Assembly (NCBI GenBank): GCA_023412915.1
Contig: JAEZRE010000015.1
Location: 1-64,000 of the forward strand
Direction of reading: 5' to 3'
Origin: Bacillota bacterium
GTDB taxonomy: Bacteria > Bacillota > Clostridia > Acetivibrionales > DTU013
DNA: 64,000 nucleotides
The translations under genes and the position numbers were made by a program. A model generated the notes under the pieces. That model was given only the letters and a program-made list of their open reading frames with translations, was not told the DNA's origin and ran no database searches. This document shows, in pieces, positions 27,563-34,490 of this stretch (position 1 is its first letter; each line of letters begins with the position of its first letter).

Positions 27563-27593
27563 ACACCCCAACACTTATATGCCGGCCTCTGAA

Positions 27594-27641
27594 AATCAAA
27601 AGGCAGGTCCCCCGGTGGAGGATCTGCCTGAATAAACTTTG
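27594..27641 (-). terminator. Terminator after the GerMN lipoprotein gene
   Basis: On the minus strand AGGCAGATCCTCC pairs with GGGGGACCTGCCT across a 4-base loop (about 27602-27631), followed by TTTTGATTTT. The gene ends at 27662. A related sequence occurs at 25970-26030. Confidence 0.85.
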
Positions 27642-27661
27642 GCGTTTCATTCTATTCAATT

Positions 27662-28411
27662 TTATTCCAGTAATTCAAGCCCATCCATTATCTCGCCGTT
27701 CGGGCTCGATGTTTCTTTTGAATCCCCGCCGGAAGGACTGCCGGCTGCGGGAGCCTGCACATTGCCTGTATCAGCCTCGCCCTCGGTCGCATCCGCGCCG
27801 GAGCCGGACGAATCCTTGCCGATCAATTGGGTGCTCCTTGGGAACAAAGCGTCGAATTTGAAATTGCCCATGTATTCCTTTTGTGATTTGCCATCGATAG
27901 TGAATTTTACTTTCTCTATTCCCTCAAGCTCGGTCAGGGAATTCACTATGGAGTAGATGGTCATCCTTTCGGCCTCTTTACCGCCGGGATGCTTTGTTTT
28001 GAACTCCTTGGACAGGTTTACGACAGCAACCTTGTTTTCGATCTTTATCGGTGAAACAAGCTTGGTCTCGGCCGGAATTGTACCCTTGAATGCAGTATTG
28101 TCCGAAGGTCCCTTGATCAGTTCGTTCATAACCGCGGTTGCAAGAGTAACGTCGGATTTCTTTACTTCCGCAGTATCCACATAGCGTATTTCAAGCTTCA
28201 GTTTCGTATTGTCCGCATTTGCAAAATAAAGACGGAGCGGAGTTTTATCCGTAAGTTTGCTTGCTTCCGTCTCACCGATCACTATGCTGCTTACCGGCCG
28301 GAGTTCATCATCCTGACTGTCCTGCAGCCCAAGTTTCTGTAGTAAGCTGCATCCGGGCAGCATTACGATTATAAATACAAAAAGCGTAACAAGTAATATG
28401 GTTTTTTTCAT
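27662..28411 (-). CDS. GerMN-domain lipoprotein
   Basis: The 249-residue protein has a lipoprotein signal (KKTILLVTLFVFIIVMLPGC) with Cys about residue 21 as the lipidation site, so it is anchored outside the membrane. The central part (about 55-190) is a GerMN domain: LRLYFANADNTKLKLEIRYV, ATAVMNELIKGPSD, VAVVNLSKEF, YSIVNSLTELEGIEKVKFTI. GerM-type proteins act in sporulation and germination in Bacillus. The tail (about 200-249) is a low-complexity Gly/Ser/Glu stretch. A terminator follows directly. Confidence 0.88.
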   Translation of the reverse strand: MKKTILLVTLFVFIIVMLPGCSLLQKLGLQDSQDDELRPVSSIVIGETEASKLTDKTPLRLYFANADNTKLKLEIRYVDTAEVKKSDVTLATAVMNELIKGPSDNTAFKGTIPAETKLVSPIKIENKVAVVNLSKEFKTKHPGGKEAERMTIYSIVNSLTELEGIEKVKFTIDGKSQKEYMGNFKFDALFPRSTQLIGKDSSGSGADATEGEADTGNVQAPAAGSPSGGDSKETSSPNGEIMDGLELLE

Positions 28412-28541
28412 TGTTCGGCCACCTCACATCTATTTAGGACAGTACCGGTAAGCATTTCCCGAAATGCTGCCAGGTTAGAGCCTCTAAGATATTTTTATGC
28501 TTGGGCGGCCTTCAGTATTCTATAGTCAGTACAAAAAAATT

Positions 28542-28829
28542 TTATTTTGCACCGCTTTCCGTAAGTATTTGGACAATTTTTTTCACGTCGTCGTCAACAA
28601 CGCTGTAGCATATCTCCAGGCCTTTCCTCGATCCGGCAACAATACCGGCTGCCTTGAGCTTCGAAAGGTGTTGCGAAACCGTGGATTGGGGCAGTTTCAT
28701 GCATTCCTGTATCTTTGTAACGTTGCAGCTCTTATCTATCAAACCCTTTATTATGCAAAGCCTTTGAGGATGCGAGATAGCTTTTAGCTTTTCTGCCTGC
28801 AGCTCATAATTTTTAATGTCTACATCCAT
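28542..28829 (-). CDS. ArsR-family winged-helix regulator
   Basis: A 95-residue helix-turn-helix protein. The recognition helix lies in LPQSTVSQHLSKLKAAGIV (about 47-65). The ELCVCDL metal motif of arsenic/cadmium sensors is absent, but two cysteines (SCNV near 34 and QECM near 42) are present. These could respond to thiols, sulfide or metals, although the ligand is unknown. It is a single gene, with the GerMN gene 130 bp downstream and the YkuK-like gene upstream. The reading frame ends GAK. Confidence 0.88.
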   Translation of the reverse strand: MDVDIKNYELQAEKLKAISHPQRLCIIKGLIDKSCNVTKIQECMKLPQSTVSQHLSKLKAAGIVAGSRKGLEICYSVVDDDVKKIVQILTESGAK

Positions 28830-28940
28830 TACTAACCCTCCAAACCTGATACGCCAGAAAAAGAAAAATTTAACTGGAAATCATCGCTTCTTCTAACATT
28901 ATCAGTTTTGCAAAGTATATTCAAGCTAAACTTGGACACT

Positions 28941-29483
28941 TTACATAGCTTTTGTAAATTTGTCGGCGAACGAACTTGCACAATAACTGTCAGGCTTGAT
29001 CTTCGGTATGAAATTGAGTCCCTTTACCATTCCGACCATTTCATTTATAAGATTCTTGGTAGGTCCCTTCGTCCCGACGTCTATATGGAATTCGAAGGAT
29101 ATCCCATCCTTCCTTCCATTTTTGCACACCGCCTGCCTTATGCGTTTCATACGGCTGTCGTCGAACAGGTATGCGAGCTGGATGCTGGCGCAGGTCTCCA
29201 GATAGATCTTCTCCCTAAGATTGTTCACAGGTCTTTGTATATCGTATCTGTGAAGAAATCCTATAGCACCCTTGCCAATACGGTGAACGTGGATGCAGGA
29301 TACAAAGACCGTCTTTGAACCAACCTGCGAATCGGTCCCTACAGATATTCTGTAGGAGCTGTCGGTGTCCGCCTGTATGAAATCCATGATGTCGTGAAAA
29401 ACCTGCTCGAAATTGAGCCCATCCTTTTTCATGGTTCTGAAAATTGTGCTTTCGTCGATCGTAAGCGAGTTTCCAAGTAACAT
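28941..29483 (-). CDS. YkuK-like (DUF458) RNase H-fold protein
   Basis: 180 residues matching the DUF458/YkuK family, which is predicted to have an RNase H-like fold. Conserved segments are SYRISVGTDSQVG, HIDVGTKGPTKNLINEMVGM and IKPDSYCASSFADKFTK, with Asp and Asp/Lys positions that could form a catalytic centre. Its biological role is not established. The ATG at 29483 follows AGGAGG by 8 bp; an earlier in-frame codon at 29504 lies before that site. The gene sits behind a small leader frame and a terminator hairpin (29543-29657), which may control it. Confidence 0.85.
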   Translation of the reverse strand: MLLGNSLTIDESTIFRTMKKDGLNFEQVFHDIMDFIQADTDSSYRISVGTDSQVGSKTVFVSCIHVHRIGKGAIGFLHRYDIQRPVNNLREKIYLETCASIQLAYLFDDSRMKRIRQAVCKNGRKDGISFEFHIDVGTKGPTKNLINEMVGMVKGLNFIPKIKPDSYCASSFADKFTKAM

Positions 29484-29533
29484 AGGTGTACCCTCCTGTT
29501 CCATCCAATATTGCGGCAGATAGTTATATCATG

Positions 29534-29575
29534 GTAAAAAACAAGCCCTGCGATGGGATACCAATCACAGGGCTT
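29534..29575 (-). terminator. Terminator hairpin in the leader of the YkuK-like gene
   Basis: CAGGGCTT (29568-29575) pairs with AAGCCCTG (29543-29550). On the minus strand the hairpin is followed by GTTTTTTACC. It lies 60 bp upstream of the YkuK-like start and downstream of a good promoter, so full-length transcription of that gene would need read-through. Confidence 0.8.
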
Positions 29576-29657
29576 TCTTTATCAACGATTTAAGGACAGC
29601 GTAAGTACTACTGACGTGTTTTCGAGATATTATCCGTAAACGGCGCATGCGACTCAT
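29565..29657 (-). CDS. Possible 30-residue leader peptide
   Basis: A 30-codon frame with AAAGGGA about 7 bp upstream of its ATG encodes a strongly basic peptide (MSRMRRLRIISRKHVSSTYA, then VLKSLIKKAL). Its last three codons and stop lie inside the 5' arm of the terminator hairpin at 29543-29575, the geometry of a translation-controlled attenuator. It could instead be an independent small basic protein with its own terminator. No run of regulatory codons is obvious. Confidence 0.45.
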   Translation of the reverse strand: MSRMRRLRIISRKHVSSTYAVLKSLIKKAL

Positions 29658-29686
29658 ACAACTATCCCTTTCAAATATTTAAGTAC

Positions 29687-29715
29687 ATATTAGCATACTG
29701 AAAAAGTAAAATCAA
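29687..29715 (-). promoter_or_regulatory. Promoter for the YkuK-like transcript
   Basis: On the minus strand TTGATT (29710-29715) and TAATAT (29687-29692) are separated by 17 bp. The predicted start point lies about 20 bp before the leader peptide's ATG. Confidence 0.6.
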
Positions 29716-29784
29716 TTGTAAAGTCGAACCAACAATAGCATGAATGATTTGAACCGCCGAGACATCTGTTCTATAGTGAGTAGT

Positions 29785-29977
29785 GCCACGCCGGCTGTTT
29801 TTTATTGCGGAGTTTTGTTCAAAGAGCATATAGATTCAGCCTGGCGGCAAATCAAACTCGCTCGGCAAATTGAGAAGCTTATCTTTGCCTCGCTCAAACA
29901 GTGATTTGCCCTTACCAATGCTTCATCAATATGCTCTATCTCGCAAAACTCATACAATATAAAACAGCCGACGCGGC
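29785..29977. repeat. Nested hairpin element, copy 1
   Basis: Successive paired arms enclose one another: CGGCTGTTTT (29792-29801) with AAAACAGCCG (29961-29970); AGTTTTG (29811-29817) with CAAAACT (29944-29950); AGAGCATAT (29823-29831) with ATATGCTCT (29929-29937); GGCAAATCA (29846-29854) with TGATTTGCC (29902-29910). An extra inner block of about 29 bases repeats GGCAAA/TTTGCC. A second copy with the same core but different outer arms is at 48621-48798. It lies just beyond the 3' end of the reductase gene. There is no protein-coding sense in it; a short open frame across it is a by-product of the repeat. Confidence 0.85.
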
Positions 29978-30012
29978 AGTTCAATCAATCGGTCTATAGT
30001 AAAACGCACTCC

Positions 30013-30885
30013 TTACAGGCTCTTGACGTAATCCGAGATCGCTTTGCCCGCAGCAGCGCCTTGCCCTACCGCTATCGAAATCTGCCTGAAGCTGCTCGCG
30101 CAATCTCCCGCCGCAAACAGTCCTTCGAGATTCGTCTGCTGATTTCCATCCGCCACTATTGTATTGCCGTCCGTCACGATCCCCATTTTACGCGCAAAAT
30201 CAGAGCTGGAGGCGCTTTCATAAGCGACGAACAGGCCGTCCAGTTCTTCGCTTGTGCCGTCCGAGAAGTGGATACGCTGCAGGAATTCCGTTCCGTCCAG
30301 CTTCGAGAGCTGCCTCGTTTCCAGCCTGAACTGTCCCGCAGCCTCTTCATAATTGCCGCTAAGCTCCAGCTTCTTCCCGTTCGTATATATCGTTATGTTC
30401 TTTGTATAGGAAAGCAGTTCGACAGCCTCATGCACCGCGTAATCCTTATTGCCAAGGACACCCACCTTGAGGTTGTTGTAAAAGAATCCGTCGCAGGTGG
30501 AGCAGTAGCTTACGCCCTTACCCTCGAATTTGACCAGGTTTTCAATCCTGATCACTTTGCTGGCCTGGCCTGTTGCCAGAAGCACGGCTTTGGACTCGAA
30601 TACCCCCGATGTAGTCACGACCTTGAAGCGATCCTCCTTTTCGACAGATATCACTTCGTCCTCAATAATTTCGGCGCCAAGCCTTTTTACCTGCTGTTCT
30701 CCAGACTCCAGCAGCTGTTTTCCGCTGATCGTTTCGGCAAAACCGAAGTAATTATCGATTTTGTCGGCTTTCAGCAGTCTGCTGTCGTTCCTTCCTATTA
30801 TCAAGGTAGTCAGGTTCGCTCTTACGGTATACAGCGCCGCCGACATGCCGGCCGGCCCTTTGCCTATTATGATCACATCGTACAT
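30013..30885 (-). CDS. Thioredoxin-reductase-like flavoprotein, probably not NADPH-dependent
   Basis: A 290-residue FAD-binding disulfide reductase. The FAD motif is DVIIIGKGPAGMSAALY at the N-terminus. The redox-active pair is CSTCDG (about 131-136), and the C-terminal FAD motif is LFAAGDCASSFRQI. The second Rossmann site reads GVLGNKDYAVHEA where NADPH-dependent TrxR has GGGDSAxEEA, and no HRRxxxR follows. This resembles the ferredoxin-linked or deeply-rooted flavin thioredoxin reductases described in clostridia. The ATG at 30885 (GGAAGG 9 bp upstream) is used; the open frame upstream to 30984 lacks a family match. No thioredoxin gene is adjacent. Confidence 0.88.
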   Translation of the reverse strand: MYDVIIIGKGPAGMSAALYTVRANLTTLIIGRNDSRLLKADKIDNYFGFAETISGKQLLESGEQQVKRLGAEIIEDEVISVEKEDRFKVVTTSGVFESKAVLLATGQASKVIRIENLVKFEGKGVSYCSTCDGFFYNNLKVGVLGNKDYAVHEAVELLSYTKNITIYTNGKKLELSGNYEEAAGQFRLETRQLSKLDGTEFLQRIHFSDGTSEELDGLFVAYESASSSDFARKMGIVTDGNTIVADGNQQTNLEGLFAAGDCASSFRQISIAVGQGAAAGKAISDYVKSL

Positions 30886-31106
30886 AACTAAAAACCTTCC
30901 TTTATAATTAACAATAGTATGCGTTTTTTCCCCGGGGCTAATCAGTTTATTTATTGATACCAACAACCGGACAACAACTAACACATACAGAAATCCATTA
31001 GAAGTATTGAAAATTGATATTTAGTCGATCCATAGTAACACTATACCTTCGCCCGGCATATTATGTCAATGAAGATTCCTGTACTGTACCTCGGAGGTGA
31101 ATTGAC

Positions 31107-31298
31107 ATGTTGGAAAACAAGTTCCTGGGAAGATCTAACGATTGCACGCTTCTCTTTTTCATACTGGTATTTCTGCTGCTTTTTTACGATAACAGCGCGA
31201 TCGGTTATTTAAGGACCGGGAGGCGCGGGATCAACACATGCGGAAATGATTGCACACTGTTATTCTTCATACTTGTGTTCCTGGAGCTGTTTTATTAA
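31107..31298 (+). CDS. Small hydrophobic protein with an internal duplication
   Basis: 63 residues preceded by GGAGGTG eight bases before the ATG. Two near-identical segments, NDCTLLFFILVFLLLFY (about 11-27) and NDCTLLFFILVFLELFY (about 47-63), flank a basic linker (GYLRTGRRGINTCG). Each is a likely membrane helix preceded by a Cys. Short proteins with this Asp-Cys/Leu-Leu-Phe-Phe pattern occur in clostridial sporulation-related loci, to my knowledge, but no function is known. It is first in a run of small plus-strand genes leading to sleB. Confidence 0.75.
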   Translation: MLENKFLGRSNDCTLLFFILVFLLLFYDNSAIGYLRTGRRGINTCGNDCTLLFFILVFLELFY

Positions 31299-31338
31299 CA
31301 CGACCCCATACAAGCGTCCAGCAATGCACAGGTTTTAG

Positions 31339-31363
31339 AAGGGGACATACCATGTCCCCTTTT
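31339..31363 (+). terminator. Terminator after the 63-residue gene
   Basis: GGGGACAT (31341-31348) pairs with ATGTCCCC (31352-31359) across a 3-base loop, flanked by AA upstream and TTTT downstream. It separates the first small gene from the next at 31463. Confidence 0.8.
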
Positions 31364-31462
31364 CGGCGTACGTTCTCTTAAATAAAAACATTTCTTTGTT
31401 GTAACATTTTAGAGGTAACTCTCATAAAATATACTGTTATTCATATCGTCGGGGGCAGCCGA

Positions 31463-31678
31463 ATGGCTATTTTGGAACATTTGCCAGACACATTGAGAAG
31501 CATGTTCGATGAAGGTCTTGATGAGGTCTTTATATTTGCCATCATCTTTATCATCATTATAATAGCGGGCATAGAATCAGATTCTGCTGACAATCTGGGC
31601 ATATTGCCTTTGGTTGTTATTGCAATATTCCTTTTCCTGTTTGTCGGTTTATACAGAAACGAGGATGCAGCGGAATAA
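31463..31678 (+). CDS. Small acidic membrane protein
   Basis: 71 residues with GGGGG about 8 bp before the ATG. An acidic amphipathic N-terminus (HLPDTLRSMFDEGLDEV) is followed by two hydrophobic segments (FIFAIIFIIIIIAGI and ILPLVVIAIFLFLFVGLY) joined by an acidic loop (ESDSADN). No family is recognised. It begins a closely spaced group of four small genes (31463-32838) that leads to sleB, suggesting a sporulation or envelope role. Confidence 0.65.
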   Translation: MAILEHLPDTLRSMFDEGLDEVFIFAIIFIIIIIAGIESDSADNLGILPLVVIAIFLFLFVGLYRNEDAAE

Positions 31679-31736
31679 AGCAAGGTTGAAGTGACACTTA
31701 TCCAAACCTGAATAAGATTCCGGAGGTAATTGAAAA

Positions 31737-32054
31737 ATGTCAAACGGTTTTAAAAAAATTGCCGAAATGCTTGGCAAAATGGACGACAAAGTATTACAGG
31801 CCAAAATCAACGCAGCCGTCGATATCCTGAAAAACAGCGATAAGGAAGAGCTTGCCAAAAAGCTCGGGAAAGTGGACAAAAATGAACTGCTGTCAAAGCT
31901 GAACGAGCTTGACGAAGAAAAGCTTAAGGAACTGAATCTGAACAAGGCGGACCTTAAGCAGAAAATGAACAACGTCGACATGGAAGCCGTTCAGAAAATG
32001 CTCGGGGACAAAGGGCCGGAGATATTGAACAAAATTAAAGACATTATTGGATAA
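31737..32054 (+). CDS. Small Lys/Glu-rich helical protein
   Basis: 105 residues with GGAGGTAATTGAAAA before the ATG. It is almost entirely charged alpha-helical sequence with repeated KKLGKVDKNELLSKLNEL and EKLKELNLNKADLK units and a DKGPEILNKIKDIIG ending. There is no signal peptide or membrane segment. No function is recognised. It lies 58 bp after the previous gene and 44 bp before the next, so co-transcription is likely. Confidence 0.7.
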   Translation: MSNGFKKIAEMLGKMDDKVLQAKINAAVDILKNSDKEELAKKLGKVDKNELLSKLNELDEEKLKELNLNKADLKQKMNNVDMEAVQKMLGDKGPEILNKIKDIIG

Positions 32055-32098
32055 AAAATGAATATATTTATTAATGCCCAGGTTGGGAGGGATTTTCT

Positions 32099-32494
32099 AT
32101 GAGTGACGATCTTGGCAGAAAAATTCAGCAAATAGCGCAGATGCTGGGACAGGATGAAGTACCCGACAACGTGAAGGAACTTGTCTCCATATTGGCAAAT
32201 TCTCTGGGAAAAAAGGAAGACGGAAACTCTCAGTCAGTCCGGGCTGAAACCGGTAGCGAGGTAAAACCTCAGGAGAACAGGCAGGAGGACGAAGCGCCTG
32301 TGGTCAGCCAGGAAGCGCTCGATACGGCTAAGCATATGGTCGACCGCTTCAATTCCTCAGGCGATCCCAGGATCAACCTGCTTATGGCTATAAAGCCTTT
32401 TATGAATAACCGCAGGCAAAAGAAAATAGGAAACTGCATACAGCTGCTGCAAATAGCCGGACTGAGCAGGCTGATCAACGATCGTGAGAAATAG
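32099..32494 (+). CDS. Conserved small protein, DPRINLL family
   Basis: 131 residues with GGGAGGG before the ATG. A variable Ser/Glu/Gln middle (about 40-80) separates an N-terminal helix (DDLGRKIQQIAQMLGQDEVP) from a conserved C-terminus. There, DPRINLLMAIKPFMNNRRQK and IGNCIQLLQIAGLSRLI resemble short proteins I recall from Firmicute spore-related operons. It is soluble by sequence. It lies in the small-gene run before sleB. Confidence 0.7.
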   Translation: MSDDLGRKIQQIAQMLGQDEVPDNVKELVSILANSLGKKEDGNSQSVRAETGSEVKPQENRQEDEAPVVSQEALDTAKHMVDRFNSSGDPRINLLMAIKPFMNNRRQKKIGNCIQLLQIAGLSRLINDREK

Positions 32495-32508
32495 GAGGGG
32501 TGAACCTG

Positions 32509-32838
32509 ATGCCTTATAAAAGGCCCGTACAGAATTCAAAAAAATATCTTTCCCCCTTCTATGTGCCGAATCCCTTTTATCCCATCAGTAAAGCCGGTTC
32601 ATCCCACCATAAGGAAAATGACTTTTTCGGCATACCTCTTCCTAATGAGAAAGAGGCCGGCCCTGAATTTACAGGCGACAGGAAGAAGCTTTCCCCACTC
32701 TACGATGTCATACGCTATATCCAGAAGCACGTCAAGATTGAAGAATTAATCCTCGTCGGGCTGATCGTCCTTATGTTCGATGAAGCTATCGAAGACGATC
32801 TCCTGTTGATAATACTCTTCTACATACTGCTTTTCTGA
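32509..32838 (+). CDS. Small tail-anchored hydrophobic protein
   Basis: 109 residues. GGAGGGG ends close to a GTG at 32500, so the ATG at 32509, ten bases past GGAGG, is the better start. A Pro/Tyr/Lys-rich N-terminal half (KKYLSPFYVPNPFYPISKAG) is followed by VIRYIQKHVKIEELILVGLI and an acidic-then-hydrophobic tail, DEAIEDDLLLIILFYILLF. The tail resembles the membrane motifs of the first small gene at 31107. No function is known. It precedes sleB by 65 bp. Confidence 0.7.
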   Translation: MPYKRPVQNSKKYLSPFYVPNPFYPISKAGSSHHKENDFFGIPLPNEKEAGPEFTGDRKKLSPLYDVIRYIQKHVKIEELILVGLIVLMFDEAIEDDLLLIILFYILLF

Positions 32839-32903
32839 ATAAATTTGAACCAAATACAAAAAATAGGCAGGGTAGTTTATTACTAAAGAAGAAAGGATAT
32901 GCG

Positions 32904-33602
32904 ATGCAAAGAAAACCTGCATTATTACTTCTATTAACTATTTCAATGGAGCTGGCCCTGCTTTTCCATTACCAAATGGCGGACATGCATCAAAAAACTG
33001 AAGCAACGCTGTCCCAGTATGGTTCGACCGGCAGTGAGGTAACAAAAATACAGACGCGTTTATCAGACTGGGGTTATTATAAGGGCGGAATCGACGGGGA
33101 TTACGGGTATCTGACCTACAGCGCCGTAAAAAGCTTTCAGGCTAAGAACGGGCTCGCAGTAGACGGTATAGCGGGTCCTGATACGCTTTCCGCGCTTGGC
33201 CTTCCATCCGGCCGGGGGAATAACACGACAACGTCAGGGACAAGCTCAGGTTCGGGTGATCTAAACCTACTGGCGCACATCATTTACGGAGAAGCGCGCG
33301 GTGAGCCTTATGAAGGCCAGGTGGCGGTCGGAGCCGTCATATTGAACAGGACGAGAGATTCCCGTTTCCCGGGTACGCTTGCAGGCGTTATATATCAGCC
33401 GGGCGCCTTCGACGCCGTCGACGACGGGCAGATCAACCTTGATCCGGACAAGGCTGCAATCAATGCCGCAAGGGATGCCCTAAACGGCTGGGACCCCACT
33501 TACGGCTGTATTTATTATTACAACCCCAGGACTGCGACCAGCTCATGGATATGGTCAAGGCCTATAATCATCGTGATCGGGGAGCATAACTTCGCAAAGT
33601 AG
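32904..33602 (+). CDS. sleB: Spore cortex-lytic enzyme
   Basis: SleB is a lytic transglycosylase that degrades cortex peptidoglycan (muramic-lactam-containing) during germination. The 232-residue protein has an N-terminal signal or anchor (about 4-22). A peptidoglycan-binding-1 domain follows (about 45-103, VTKIQTRLSDWGYYKGGIDG, FQAKNGLAVDGIAG). A Ser/Gly/Thr linker leads to the Hydrolase_2 catalytic domain with the active Glu in HIIYGEARGEPYEGQ and the YYYNPRTATSSWIW block. No ypeB follows it. It ends 6 bp from a convergent membrane-protein gene. Confidence 0.93.
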   Translation: MQRKPALLLLLTISMELALLFHYQMADMHQKTEATLSQYGSTGSEVTKIQTRLSDWGYYKGGIDGDYGYLTYSAVKSFQAKNGLAVDGIAGPDTLSALGLPSGRGNNTTTSGTSSGSGDLNLLAHIIYGEARGEPYEGQVAVGAVILNRTRDSRFPGTLAGVIYQPGAFDAVDDGQINLDPDKAAINAARDALNGWDPTYGCIYYYNPRTATSSWIWSRPIIIVIGEHNFAK

Positions 33603-33607
33603 GATCA

Positions 33608-34462
33608 TTAAAGATCGTCCTCAATATCCTCACCACGGTCTTCTTCGATGAAGCTGTTTCTGTAGGAACGCATTATAAACACCGCAAGCACCGCAAAAAA
33701 CAGGCTCGCGAATACCCAGCCGGCCCCATACCGGAATAGCTGGCTGCCACTTTGATAAATCAGGAAGATGACGGCGGAAAATACTATGTCAAAACAGAGA
33801 TAGCCCATCGCCATGCTCCAGAAGCAGCGGTCTCCGGCCGCCTTACCCGTTTTGAAGGGCTTTTTCTCATTGAATGCCGCCGCCATATACCACATCGATA
33901 TATATATCCTGAAAAAGGAAAGACACAGGAAGAACACACATACAGTCACGATATCTATAAACACGGCGGCAAGCATCAAATCCGGTTTTGTGCCGAAAGC
34001 GGCCTTGGAAACTATGATAGCGGGAACTGCCGATATGAGAAGAAAAATAGCAAGCATGGCAGTGATCAGAGTGGTTTTCAACGTCATTACGAAAAACCTG
34101 AGAAAGCTGTTATGTATTCCCTCCGCTATCAAGCCTTTCAATTTCTTGCCTTTATTGAGTCCGTCATTTACTATCAGTATGTATCCCGGGAGCAGCAGGC
34201 CTGCCGCTGCAGACAGCAGTAAAGCCAGCACTGCCAGCGTTATCAGAACGGTGACGAGGCTGGACGGATCTATGAGCACCTGTATTACTGACAGGATGCT
34301 GTCGAAGAAGCCTCCCCCTGTCATCTTTATGATACCTACGATCATTGCCATCACGGGAAGGAATACGTTAAAAATGGCGGCAGCCAGCATCACTGCGCTG
34401 ACAAGCACCAATATAAACGGTCTTTTGACAACAGCCTGTATCGCATCCCTTATCATTTCCAT
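33608..34462 (-). CDS. Hypothetical six-helix membrane protein
   Basis: 284 residues with about six hydrophobic stretches (around 15-45, 67-92, 125-150, 160-190, 215-240 and 245-265) and an acidic C-terminus (EEDRGEDIEDDL). The short glycine-rich FLPVMAMIVGIIKMTGGGFF and the basic NDGLNKGKKLKGLIAEG loop are its most distinctive features. It resembles generic DUF4013-like membrane proteins, but no specific family is claimed. It is 28 bp after tex on the same strand and may be co-transcribed with it. Confidence 0.7.
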   Translation of the reverse strand: MEMIRDAIQAVVKRPFILVLVSAVMLAAAIFNVFLPVMAMIVGIIKMTGGGFFDSILSVIQVLIDPSSLVTVLITLAVLALLLSAAAGLLLPGYILIVNDGLNKGKKLKGLIAEGIHNSFLRFFVMTLKTTLITAMLAIFLLISAVPAIIVSKAAFGTKPDLMLAAVFIDIVTVCVFFLCLSFFRIYISMWYMAAAFNEKKPFKTGKAAGDRCFWSMAMGYLCFDIVFSAVIFLIYQSGSQLFRYGAGWVFASLFFAVLAVFIMRSYRNSFIEEDRGEDIEDDL

Positions 34463-34490
34463 ATTAATCCCTCTTTCTACAGCCCTTTCA

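Noticed and set aside
29802..29984. 60-codon minus-strand frame across hairpin copy 1
   Set aside because: It lies entirely within the nested hairpin repeat. Its sequence is dictated by the palindrome, and it is not preserved in the second copy.
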